A stretch of DNA of 64,000 nucleotides from Hippophae tibetana (lineage: Eukaryota; Streptophyta; Magnoliopsida; Rosales; Elaeagnaceae). The stretch is taken from the NCBI GenBank assembly GCA_037013495.1, contig CM072809.1:2232001-2296000 (forward strand), given 5' to 3'. The first letter of the stretch is position 1; every line of letters starts with the position of its first letter. The translations under genes were made by a program, and so were the position numbers. Positions 45,139-56,800 of this stretch are shown here, piece after piece. The notes under the pieces are model-generated. The model ran no database searches and was not told the origin of the DNA. It was given only the letters and a program-made list of their open reading frames with translations.

Positions 45139-46575
45139 ATGGAAGCAAATTTGAGTAGAATGATTACTTTGAATGGTTCTAATTATCACACTTGGAAAGG
45201 GAAAATGGAAGATCTCATTTATGTCAAACAATTTCATTTACCAGTATATGTCTCTGAGAAGCTAGAAAAGTTATCTGAAGAAAAATGGACTTTGTTACAT
45301 CGACAAGTCTGTGGGTATATAAGGTAGTGGGTAGACGATAATGTTTTGAATCATATTAGTGGAGAAATACATGCACGGTTACTATGGAATAAACTTGAAG
45401 AGTTATATGCTCGAAAAACAGGAAATAATAAAATGTTTCTTATGAAGCAGTTGATGGCTTTAAGGTACCAACATGGAACTATGTTGACAGATCATTTGAA
45501 TACGTTCCAAGGAATAATCAATCAATTAGCTAGAATGGGTATCAAGTTTGATGATGAGATTCAGGGGTTGTGTTTATTGGATACGTTGTACGACTCTTGG
45601 GAAACATTTAGAATGTCATTAAGTAACTCACCTCTAATTGGTGTAATCAATATGTATCTGGCTAAGAGTAGTGTTTTGAATGATGAAATGAGAGGAAAAT
45701 CATATGGGTCTTCTCAATAGTCAAAGATTTTGGTTACGGAAAGAAAATGGAAGAGTAAAAGCATAGGTTTCAAGAGCAAAGAAAAAAGAAGAAGCAAGTC
45801 CAACAAGTTTTCTAATGTTGAGTGTCATCACTATGGCATGAAATGGCACATCAAGAAATATTGTAGATAGTTGAAGTGGGATAACAAGAAGAAAGACAAA
45901 GAACAAGAGGGTGATGTTGGCAAGGAAAATGATCGAGTTGCCACCGCTAGTTCAGAAGACTTTCTCGTTGCTTATAATGAAGATGTTGTTAATGTTGCAT
46001 GTCACGAGGTCAGTTGGGTTATTGATAGTGGAGCCTTCATTCATGCTACACCTCGAGAGGACTTATTTACATCCTATACAGTAGGTGACTTTGGGACAAT
46101 GAAGTTGGGTAATGATGGTTTGGTTAAAGTCCTTGGTATTGGAGATATGTGTTTAGAGATGAATAATGGCACGAGGCTACTTCTTAGAGAGGTAAAACAT
46201 ATTCCTGAAATTCATTTGAACTTGATCTCTGCTAGTAAACTTGATGATGAAGGATATTGCAATACCTTTAGTAAGGGTCAATGGAAACTTACTAAAGGTG
46301 CTATGGTTGTTGCTCGTGGGAACAAGCATTCTAGTTTGTATATACTGCATGCGAGACTCTTTAAATGCGTTATTAATGTTGTGACAGATGAGCTCACATC
46401 AAAATTATGGCATAAGAGACTTTCTCATATGAGTGAGAAAGGCTTGGCAGTATTGACTAAAAAGAATCTTCTTTCTGGAATGAATGATGTTTGTTTAAGA
46501 AGATGTACTCATTGTTTGGTAGGGAAGCAAAATAGAGTTTATTTCCCCTCCTTTAAGAAAATAATACATACTTGA
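45139..46575 (+). pseudogene. Copia-4 gag and protease, broken
   Basis: Gag starts at 45139 (NGSNYHTWKGKMEDLIYVK) and is interrupted by TAG near 45325. It continues from 45346 (LWNKLEELYARK, FQGIINQLARMG) to a stop at 45718. A zinc-knuckle remnant CHHYGMKWHIKKYC lies near 45825. The frame from 45871 holds the protease WVIDSGAFIHATP and the pre-integrase LWHKRLSHMS with CTHCLVGKQ. The style of gag and protease matches the Tnt1-like (Tork) copia lineage. Confidence 0.85.
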
Positions 46576-48873
46576 TTTGGTACATTCAGATGTATGTGGT
46601 CCTATGAAGACAAAAACTTTGGGTGGTGCCAGTTATTTTGTGACCTTCATAGATGATTGTTCAAGGAAGTTATAAGTGTACACTTTGAAGAGCAAAGATA
46701 AAGTATTAGATGTGTTTAAATAGTTTCAAGTCTTAGTGGAGAGACAAATTGGAAGAAATTGTAGTGCATCAGAACAGATAATGGGGAGAGTATTTAGGTC
46801 TTTTTGATAAGTACTGCAGGCATCAGGGCATTCGACATCAAAAGATACCTCCCAAGACTTCTCAGTTAAATAGGTTGGTTGAGAGAATGAACAGGACATT
46901 GGTTGAAGGAGTAAGATGTCTTCTTTCGTAGGCCCAGTTGCCAAGATCTTTCTGGGATGAGGCTTTGAATACAGTTATACATGTTCTTAATCTCACGCCA
47001 TGTGTTCCTCTTCAGTTTGATGTACCAAATAAAGTTTAGACTGACAAAGATGTTTCTTATGACCATCTTCGTGTTTTTGGTTGTAAGGCATTTGTTTATA
47101 GAAGATCAAACTATACAAGATGTTGAGAAGATAGAAAAATGAGTCCATCGGTATAGCGATGATTTGATTGACCTAGATTCGGTTCCTTTATCAATACAGA
47201 TGGAACAAAATGTTCAAGATGACCAACAGGGTTCAGATGTTGCAGATATGCAAGTTGAAACAGATCACTAGACTATTGATCAATTGCCATAACCAGAAAT
47301 TCCACCCAGGAGGTCTACCAAAGACCAACGTCTTTTCACACGGTATGATACAGATGAGTATGTGTTATTGACAGATGAAGGAGAGCCTCAATGCCATGCA
47401 GAAGTGATGGAAGATGGAAACATAGCACACTAGGTTGGTGCTATGGAAGATGAGATGCAATCACTGTATGACAATCACACGTTTGAGCTAGAAAAGTTGC
47501 CTAAGGGTAAGAGACTTTTGAATAACAAGTGGGTCTACAGAGTGAAGCAATAAGAACACAATTCACAACCACGATACAAAAGCTAGACTAGTCATCAAGA
47601 GATTTAGTCAGAGAAAAGGTATTGATTTTGATGATATTTTCTCTCCTGTTGTGAAGATGTCTTCCATACGTGTTGTTCTAGGTCTAGCAGCAAGCTTGGA
47701 TTTAGAAATTGAGCAAATGGATGTGAAAACTGTCTTTCTTCTTGGTGAGTTGGAGGAAAAGATTTATATGGAACAAACAAAGGGTTTTGAGGTTAAAGGA
47801 AAAGAGGATTACGTATATCGGTTAAAGAAAACCCTCTACGGGTTGAAGCAAACACCTAGACAATGGTATAAGAAGTTTGAGTCAATTATAAGGGAGCATG
47901 GTTACAAGAAGACTACTTCTGATCATTGTGTTTTTGTGCAAAAATTCTCTGATGATGACTTTATCATTTTATTGCTCTATGTTGATGACATATTGATTGT
48001 GACTTATCATTTTATTGCTCTATGTTGATGACATGTTGATTTTTGGCAAAAATTCTTCAAGAATTGATAATTTGAAGAAGCAGTTGAGTAAGTCCTTTGC
48101 CATGAAGGACTTGGGGCCAGCAAAACAAATCCTTGGTATTCAAATTTGTCGAGACAAGAAAAGAAAGAAGTTGTACATGTCACAGGAACGGTACATCAAC
48201 AAAGGTACTTGAAAAGGTTTCATATGGATAAAGCTAAAGTGGTTTCTTCTTCTTTATCTAATCACTTTAAGTTGAGATCGAGTCAAGGTCCTTCAACAGA
48301 TAAAGAGAAGAAAGATATTAAAAAGGTTTCATATGCCTCAGTAGTAGGAAATTAATGTATGCAATGGTGTGTACGAAGCCAAACATAGCTCATGCAGTTG
48401 GAGTTGTTAGTCATTTTCTTTCCAATCTAGGAAGAGAGCATTGGGATGCAGTAAAGTGGATTATGAGATATCTTTGAGGTACTTCCAAGTTAACATTTCG
48501 CTTTGGAAGTGGAAAACTAGTGTTAGTTGGATACATTGATTCAGATTTTGCAAGAGATGAAGATTCCCATAAGTCTACTTCAGGTTATCTAATTACTTTC
48601 TCTGGTGGAGCAGTTTCTTGGCAATCAAGATTGCAAAAGTGTGTTGCACTTTCTACAACAGAGGCAGAGTTTATTGCAACAACGGAAGCCTGTAAGGAAT
48701 TGTTATGGATGAAACAGTTCTTGAGAGAACTTGGTTTCAAGCAGCAAAAATATATGGTGTTCTGTGATAATCAAAGTTCTATTCACCTAGCAAAGAACTC
48801 GGCGTTTCACTCAAGATCAAAGCATATAGATGTGAGGGATCATTGGATAAGGGATACTCTTAACAATAGTTGA
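46560..48873 (+). pseudogene. Copia-4 integrase, RT and RNase H, broken
   Basis: The integrase is decayed (DLVHSDVCGP near 46575, FIDDCSRK near 46650, then scattered matches). RT recovers at 47651 with MDVKTVFLLGELEEKIYMEQ, TLYGLKQTPRQWYKK and YVDDILIV. A tandem duplication of about 43 bp at 47957-48042 then repeats the active-site segment and shifts the frame, giving YVDDMLIF. RNase H from 48520 is well kept (GYIDSDFARD, TSGYLITFSGGAVSWQS, STTEAEFIATTEA, FCDNQSSIHLAKN). Not translatable as a whole. Confidence 0.88.
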
Positions 48874-48994
48874 TTGAACTTGAGAAAATCTATACTGATA
48901 AGAATGGATCTGACATGCTGACAAAAGCAGTGTCAAGAGAAAAACTTGAAGTTTGTTATTCAATTACCGAGATGGCGAATCCTTCTATCTAATC

Positions 48995-49010
48995 GGAAAA
49001 AAAGGGAGAT
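48995..49010 (+). other. Copia-4 polypurine tract
   Basis: GGAAAAAAAGGGAGAT lies just before the 3' LTR. Confidence 0.8.
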
Positions 49011-49011
49011 T

Positions 49012-49728
49012 TGTTGAGTTTTCCTCTTATTTGGAGGAGCCCAAGTAAAGCCCATGTGGCTTAAAAGCCCATGGAGTAAGAAGGGTAATTGTGTCATTTC
49101 ATTGCTTCATTAATAATCTCATTTAGGGTTTGTTGAGTGTATTTTCTGCATAGAAAAATTAAGTGCACCAACAAAGGCAGCAGCTAGCAGAAAAACTGAG
49201 AGCAGTTTTTCAGTTTTTCCTTCTCCAGCAAGCTTTCATCAAGTGCTCTGATGGAAGGTCTTTTGTGATCCGATTAAACTGAAATTATGCAGGAAAGTTC
49301 ACGACTCAAGACTCTTTAATCATTACGGTGGGATTTGGATTTGGCTCACCGGTTTGAGAAATTATGAGCAGTGAACAGTGACTACAAATTGGGTTAGATC
49401 TCTCCATTTTTCTTGAAATAATTGTTAGTTTTCAAGAAGTGTATTCTTGATGATTTTGTTAATTGTTTGCCTCTAGTTTTACCTAGAGAGAACTGTTGTA
49501 CAATTGTTTCTTGATAGTGGAAGTTTTAGAGATGAGTGTCGTGATTGTTTCATTTCTACACCAGGAAGGTTTTTCTACGTAAATTGTTTGTGTTGATTTT
49601 GTGCATGTTTTCATTTTTGAGCTCTATTTATTTGTTTCCTAAAAGATTCACACAAAGAAGAAGAATATGTTTAATTCCGTTGTTTATAATTTTATTAAGT
49701 TCGTATTGAAATTGTGATTCTCCTGACA
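49012..49728 (+). repeat. Copia-4 3' LTR, complete
   Basis: 717 bp from TGTTGAGTTTTCC to CTCCTGACA. Its last 320 bp match the truncated 5' LTR. Confidence 0.9.
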
Positions 49729-49733
49729 AAATC

Positions 49734-49998
49734 GAGTATGAAGAATTGAAAAGGAGGATCGAATCTCAAAAATCAGAAGAAAAAAAAACCAAGTATGAAG
49801 GCAAATTCTATCGAAAGAGCGGAGCCAAACATCCTCATAGTTGAGTTTGAGTCGGGCTAGAGTAATCAGAAAAGAGTTGGTCAGACCAAGAACAACAGGC
49901 ACATAAACGAACCTCTCTTAGAGAGTCCCCAACAATACCATCCTCACCAATACTAATCCTGCCAATCCATACAGCAAAATGCTCAAGTGCGACACCAT
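49734..49998 (-). pseudogene. WAV2/BEM46-like alpha/beta-hydrolase, first exon
   Basis: From the ATG at 49998 the minus strand reads a membrane-anchor-like start (LSILLYGLAGLVLV). It then meets TAA at codon 27 (49920-49918), and the same frame continues with ERFVYVPVVLGL, LITLARLKLNYEDVWLRSF and CLHTW. That matches the N-terminal region of WAV2/BEM46-like proteins and needs no frameshift across the stop. Similarity fades near 49790, and the copia-4 LTR starts at 49728. With the last exon at 40523-40816 it forms the two ends of one gene whose middle is gone. Confidence 0.82.
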
Positions 49999-52900
49999 TT
50001 TTGTTGTCATTATATTTCGTGAATTCATTCCTCGGCTCAACTAAATTAAACTTCCTCTTTTTCTACGACTCTCTAACTCACAAAGCGAGTAAATCGGAAA
50101 TGGTAAACAAACAAAAGTTCTATTTTCGAGTAATTTAAAAAAAAATTAATGTTTATTAGTTTTCATTAATCTTGATAAAATAAATATTTATTAAATCCTT
50201 TTAGGATGGCTATAGTGTAAACTGACTCATTTTATAGGCATTATGTCCTCATATGGACCTGACTCTCCTGTACACTCTAGTACTGGACCTAGGCTTTGTT
50301 TTTTTTTAAGAATTTCTTGCTTGGTTTATATGATGTTTTTGTCTCTTTATTTCTAGTTATTAATCTAATTAAGGAAAAATGTGTAAGTGGATTTTTTAAT
50401 ACTTACCCAAACCACTTCATATAAACGAACAAAAAAATCTAACTTTTGCACTAAGACTCTTAGTCACGTTTACTTAGATGTGAAATACTCTATTTACCAT
50501 CTCGAATTAGAGATTAAGAGCTATATGTTTATCGTTACTTCATCATGCATTGCAGCTTAAACTTATTCTCTTTCCTTTTTTTTTTTAGTTAAACAAGATG
50601 TTCCAAAATATGTGATTTTTTTTTATTTTGGAATTACTTTTTGCATAAATATTCAAAAAAAAAATGAGACAAAATTTTATTAGATTATATTATTTGTATT
50701 GTTTAATCATTTAAATTAAAAATAATATCATTTAGTGTTTTTATCATGGAAAAAGTAACCAATTAATGATAAATTATATTATTTTAATATTATTTTATTA
50801 AAATATTATTATTTTTGTATCAAGTAATTAAAAACGATTAAAACATAATTATTTAACAATACTAAATTTACAATTAATATAAAAAATTACAAAATATACG
50901 TTTTTAATCTTGTTAATTGTCACTATTTTATTGACTTTTAATTTTTATTAAAATTTAAAATGTATATTTAAATAAATTTTTGCTTTAATATATTTAATGT
51001 TGATTTTTTTAAAACAATTTTATATTAAATTTTAATTTATCATTGTTAAATACTGATATTTTAATCATTTAATAGGAATTAATAATATATTTATACTTAA
51101 TTGATCATTTTTCTATAGTTAAAAGACTAAATGATATAATTTTTAATCTAAAAAATTAAAGAAAATAAATGAATTAATGTATAAAAAAAAAACATGTACC
51201 ACAACTATCCGTTTATTAAGAATAAGAATGATGCAATGCTCTTATAAATTTAATTTGAATATGCTTTACAGCATTCATGTCTCCCCATGGGAACATGATA
51301 TGGTTAGGCAACTATTAAAATTTTAGGTTGATTTAATCTCATTTCATTTATTATGGAGATAGGTTAGGACATGGAATGACTTAAATTATTTGTCTCATTT
51401 AATAAAACATAATTATGCGTATGGAGAGAAATATAACTGAACAAGGCATACTTTTAATTTGTCAAAAAAAAAAAAAACGACTTATGCTAAATGAGATTAG
51501 CTATTCGCAGGCTTTTTTATTTATAAATTATTAGCTCGGCTCATGGGCGTATCGTGCCCCTTTTTCTCCCTCACGCACCGGTGTGCTGGCCTAATAAACC
51601 AAACGCTTAACAGACCATCCTGTTTAACACTCCTAACGATAAATGGCAGGTATTATGCTATTGATTTGATTAGTAATCAACCACTTATAACCTTTATTTA
51701 TTTATTTATTTGCTTGAGAAATCATACTCTCAAAACTGTCTTAACTACGATTGAGAATGCGCATGGGATGAGTAATGTAATTATATTAATAAACAGCTCT
51801 AAATACATTCAAATAACAAATTAATGAATAATAGATTTTTCACAATTTAACCACACTTTTTTTATTTTTTAATATTTGTTTAAAAAAATAAATACTAACA
51901 TGATTCTTACTTTAATACATTATTTAAAATATTAACATTAATTTTAATTTTTTAACTATTTAGTATATGTGTAAAATAAAAAATATAAAAATAAAAATAA
52001 ATAAAAACATAATTTTAATATTATAATAAATCATAAAATTTTACATATAATCACAATTTTAATTATAATGTATTTAAAATATTCATAATTAAGAAAAAAA
52101 TAAAAAAAAGGAACTGCAAGTTGTGATGGTCTTCGACTTCAAATATTATTAAGGGTAAATGGTTCGAAGGTTACAGGTTAGACCTCCATCCGCCCTTAAG
52201 TGACCATTAATGTATGAAAGTATAAAAAATAAAACTTATAATAAAATACTATTATCTAATACACGTCTTAATTTATTATTATTTATATAATATTAAAATT
52301 AAAAAAATAAAATAAAGAGTAGCAAACTAAATTGGTGGGTTGTTGATGAATAACAAAAATAATTAAAATAACAACTCTAATAACTACTACTAATAATAAT
52401 AATAATGTACAAATCATAGGATAAGTTTATTAAAAAAAAACATTTAAAAATTTAATTTTATCGTTTCCCAATCCTTTTGGCTTGTAATCAACTTGATATG
52501 GCTTCCGTCCACCACCATAAAGCTAAATTATAATCTCAATGTTCCATTTATTTAATAACAAAAGGATATTTTAGTGATAAAAAGATTACAAGACAAAAAA
52601 ACATTATTTAGTTTATTTATAAACTACAAGTGATCCAAATCACTCGACTGAAAGAACTATGTCGGTATTTGCCCAATTATTAATGGAGAGAGCAAATTAT
52701 TTCAAGTTCTTATGCGTGAATATATTGATTTCTATTTAAATAACTAATTGAAAATCTAATTAATAAATCAATCAAATATATGACTTGTCCAAAATGCTAT
52801 GAACTGTCAAAATTGGGTGACAAAAATTGATTTTAAGAAGCCTGATGCAATGTGAAATCCATTTAATAAACCAGACGAGGCTCTTCCCAGAATATCAAAT

Positions 52901-53003
52901 CGAAAAATTTGATCTCCATCCTCCTCCCGTTTCTTATGCTTCAATTACCGGTGAATAAGTAGTTTTTTTGTATCTTGTATGTAGCTATGTAAATGTAACT
53001 GAA

Positions 53004-53040
<37 letters not shown>

Positions 53041-53828
53041 AAATGTTAACCCAACAAAACAATGAGAACTAGAGAAGTAAAGAAGAAGATCAAACTGGAG
53101 AGATACACCAACATTGATAATCTAAATGCAATGCCAACAGGGACACAACTAGTGGGTTTGTGTGGTATAACATATAGACTTTAGTCAGTTCATTTTTATT
53201 TTTTATTAATTGAATACATTAGTCATATTTCTTAAAATTTAAAAAATTGGACTAAATTGTAAGTAACAATCAGAATTAATGTTTTAAAAAAACTTATTTC
53301 TTTTTTTTTTTTTTTGCATAATTTAAACTCTTAATTTCTAAAATTTAACATATTTAGTCCATTTGAATTAAAATTATTAAATTTAAAAAAAAAAGCGAAT
53401 GTAATATTATTTTTTTAAAAAAATTAAGGAATCAAAGTGTTAAATCTTATAAAATTTAGGTACAAACAGACAATTAGGAATAAAATTGGCATTTGGCATC
53501 CCTAAGCTTGCTTCTTTTGGTTCTGTCTCTGAATGCCAAGTATACTTGCTAGTGAGCCAGCAAAAAGGGATTTAAGTATATGCCATTTGAAACCATGTAA
53601 TTGAAATGATTATCTAAGATTCGTACAGTGTAAAGCTATTACCGTCTGGAATTTACAATCAAAATGCAATTGTCTTACTATGACTAACAAGTAGTGTAAG
53701 CTTGTTAGCTTTTCGAGTGTGTGGTGTTCGAAGGTTTATCCATGCTATTTGTACAGAAACAGAAACAATCAATTTTAGAAAGAAAAACAGATAGAGAGGA
53801 GATGAGGGAGGAGACTCACAGTGTTAAT
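49999..53828. other. AT-rich intergenic DNA
   Basis: Holds the old promoter side of the WAV2-like relic, long A/T-rich spacer, a GA microsatellite at 53001-53040, and the presumed 3' UTR of the PDAT gene. The frame at 51543-51824 has no start context or family resemblance. Confidence 0.5.
53001..53040. repeat. GA microsatellite
   Basis: An interrupted GA run of about 40 bases (GAAAGAGAGAGAGAGAGAGA then GAAAGAGAGAGAGAAAGAAG) in intergenic DNA. Confidence 0.88.
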
Positions 53829-56800
53829 TTAGAGTTGTAAGTTAATCTTCTCAGACCATTTAAAAATATCAGAGTAAAGTCGGTCTCCACCCAATTCCTC
53901 TCCAGTGGCACCAGCTGCTACTCTTAAAATATCCTCAATTAATGCAAAGTTTCCCATTATATCAACATGAGCACCACTTTGGGTGCCTCGACCCTCGAGC
54001 AGAGTAGCTGGAGGGGCATGATCATACTCTCTTACGTAAGTACGCATCCCTGAAGGGTTGAATCGGGTTTTACCACGCCAACCTTTTGCACACATGAAAC
54101 CTGCACTTAGAACAGGAACTGTTTCATCCCCATCAGCTGAAATTACTCCACCTTTTAAGCAAGACTCCTCTCCTTCTCCCTCTGCCGACGAATCTATCTG
54201 AAAGGGAATGTAACATTCTGAAGGAGGAGTTAACTTGTATACGTATGCCCTTTCAGTGGGGATGCCAACTCCATACATAGAATAGATTTCCATATCTGGG
54301 GCATTTGGTAATCTGCAAAAGCAGCAGAAAGTTAACATCACTACTCTAGGTAATTTTCCCAAACAATATTCAATTGCAAATCACTAACCTAGTTCACAAA
54401 TAACCCAAAGACAGTACCTTTCAACTTTCATGATAAAAGCAACATAAGATTTAAGCCCAAGCTTTCTGTTTGAACACAAGAAGTAGATACATACCATAAT
54501 CAGCTAGCTAAACATTACTCGATTCAGATCAATTTGGCCAAGTCAACCATCTAATGCCTAAAATTTTAGCTATGATTCCTATTGTTGTTCTTTAGATAGA
54601 CTAGAGAAACTTCATTGATTTTCATGCCAATTTTTTGAAGTCATAACTTTGAATTTAAACCCAAGCTTCTGTTAAACAAGTTGGGGTGTCAACTTGATTC
54701 AGAAGGTTTGGACAAAGTACACTAGAGGTTAGTTAATGGACTTTTGGTCTTTACAACAATACTCCGTCAAAGTTTTGAAAATATGACACTGGAGGTCAAC
54801 TACAAAAGTGTCCCATTTTTCAAACATAGAGTAGTTGCTTCAGCAAGCATTAACTAACAAGAAAAAAGCTCTGTTAAATTCATAAATTGGAAAAGGTCTC
54901 CTGGGAAACAAGCAGCATCAATAAAGGTTAAGAATCTCACTTTGTTTCTAATGGGTTTGACCAGTATTTATAGTGTTGATATTTTGGGTCCTCCAAATCC
55001 TCAGCAATTCCATGAGAAAAATGAGCATTCCCACGCTGCATCAACTTGGGTGCAACGAAATGAAGTAGATCCAAAATTGATCCAGCCGTATAAACTTTAT
55101 AATCTGCAACGGCTTTGACACCTCCAACACCCATTTCATGGTATTCCGTCCGCACATCACAGTGCGACCTATTTGTAAGGTTATTACCCTTAATAGCACC
55201 CTGCCAGTCCAGCATTCAAATACATCAGATCCATTAATGCAAGTTAAACAAATATTGTGTATAAAAAACACTTCAATTAGGTTCCAGGTATATAGAAATG
55301 ATCAAACTTCATACTTCAAGCAAGAGGAAACCTATTTGTGCTTAAAGAGAACATCATTAACACCCCCGAGGTCACCTTGAAGGTATGAGAAAGGTACATT
55401 CAAATCCCTGACGAGGGTGTACAATTTCCATATTTTTCCTAGACTTGTCATTTTTTATAGAAAAGTCATTCATATTTTTGAGTTATATACTTTATATAAA
55501 ATATAAATGCAAAATTTCAGGCATCGAGACTGTATTATGATAAATTCCAAGTCACAAAGGGTGTCAATGTTATTTTCCATCTGTTAAAATGGAAAATCCT
55601 CTAGTTCACGGAGTTTGGTTAAAGTTGAGAAGATTACCTTGAAATCAACCCTCTCAATCTTGGAAGAATGCAATGCAGATATGTCTTTCCCGAATGAGAT
55701 AATCCTTCCAAAATTTATTCCATTGGGGAAACTTCCATTACTTTTTACATTTTGACCTGCAGTATGGCTAACATTGTTCTTCGGCTTCTTTGCACCACAG
55801 TTGTAGTGTCCTTCAGCTGACCAATCAAGACTTCCCCAGATAGTGTCACCCCCTTTTGGTATCATGGACATGGTTGAATCCCATGTACGAGTCATCCGCA
55901 TCATATGTTGCAGAGTCTGAAGACCGAAAACATCCTTGTCTAAAACACCGGGTGCAAATGCCCTGTATAGAATGAACAGTTCATCAAGTGTTCATAGAAA
56001 GAGGAGAGGTAAATAATGAAAATCCAAAAAAAGGATATACTGTACATATTAGAAGTTTACATCAAAATATATGACATACTGAACAGTAAATGTAGGTGAA
56101 GAAATACAAGAACACTCTCAGACAGTAGGGAGACATCATTTTAGATGCATGAGTAAATTTTCAATACAATAAAAGAGATTCTTTTTCTGAATGTGTAGCA
56201 ACAACAACAAAAGAACAGCATAAACGTTGAAACATCAGAAACCATGCTCCATATAAGAGCCAAGCCTTTCAAAGGAAAGCTCAATCTTCAATTGATACCA
56301 AAAAATGAACGTTTTTGAAATATTCAAGAGCAAACCTAGCAACAGCGATATCCCTTGCTTCAAGGGAGAAAAGTCCTGCAACTGCTTTAGGTACTCCAAG
56401 AAAGGGTGCGCCAAGATTCATTATAGATTTAATATGCTTAGCACACCAATCTGATCCACCCCCACCACCCATAGGTGCTGGTGCCTCAACCCACTTCATG
56501 AAATGCAGAAAGTACAAAACACCCATGGAATGTGGAATGACAACCACCTTTCTCCCACCATTTGTAGCTACCATAAGTTCTATATTACTTTTTATTCTAC
56601 TTAGACTCTGATCCCTAACCTGAAATCCATCAGTCATTGGACAGTTACAGTCATCTCAACTGAAACAGCAAACAGATTGAAATGTAAAGAAACAACAAAA
56701 AAGTAAGATAGTGTATACTTATAATCACTTTTCTGGTGGGAAATGGGTAAGTTGAGGGCTCCACATGAAAACAAATTTAAACTAGTAAATACCTCAGTAT

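Larger units (their letters stand above)
44769..49728 (+). mobile_element. Copia-4: Ty1/copia element with a truncated 5' LTR
   Basis: A plus-strand element of 5.0 kb. The 3' LTR is 717 bp, but only the last 320 bp of the 5' LTR remain. Gag, protease, integrase, RT and RNase H follow in copia order with many stops. It abuts the broken RT of copia-3 on the left and the first exon of the WAV2-like gene on the right. No target duplication can be seen because the left end is lost. The RNase H region is nearly intact, the integrase badly decayed. Confidence 0.92.

Noticed and set aside
49012..49733. Intact target-site duplication for copia-4
   Set aside because: Bases after the right LTR (AAATC) have no partner on the left, because the left end of the 5' LTR is missing.
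51543..51824. 93-codon frame in intergenic DNA
   Set aside because: No start context, splice partner or family resemblance; AT-rich neighbours argue for chance.
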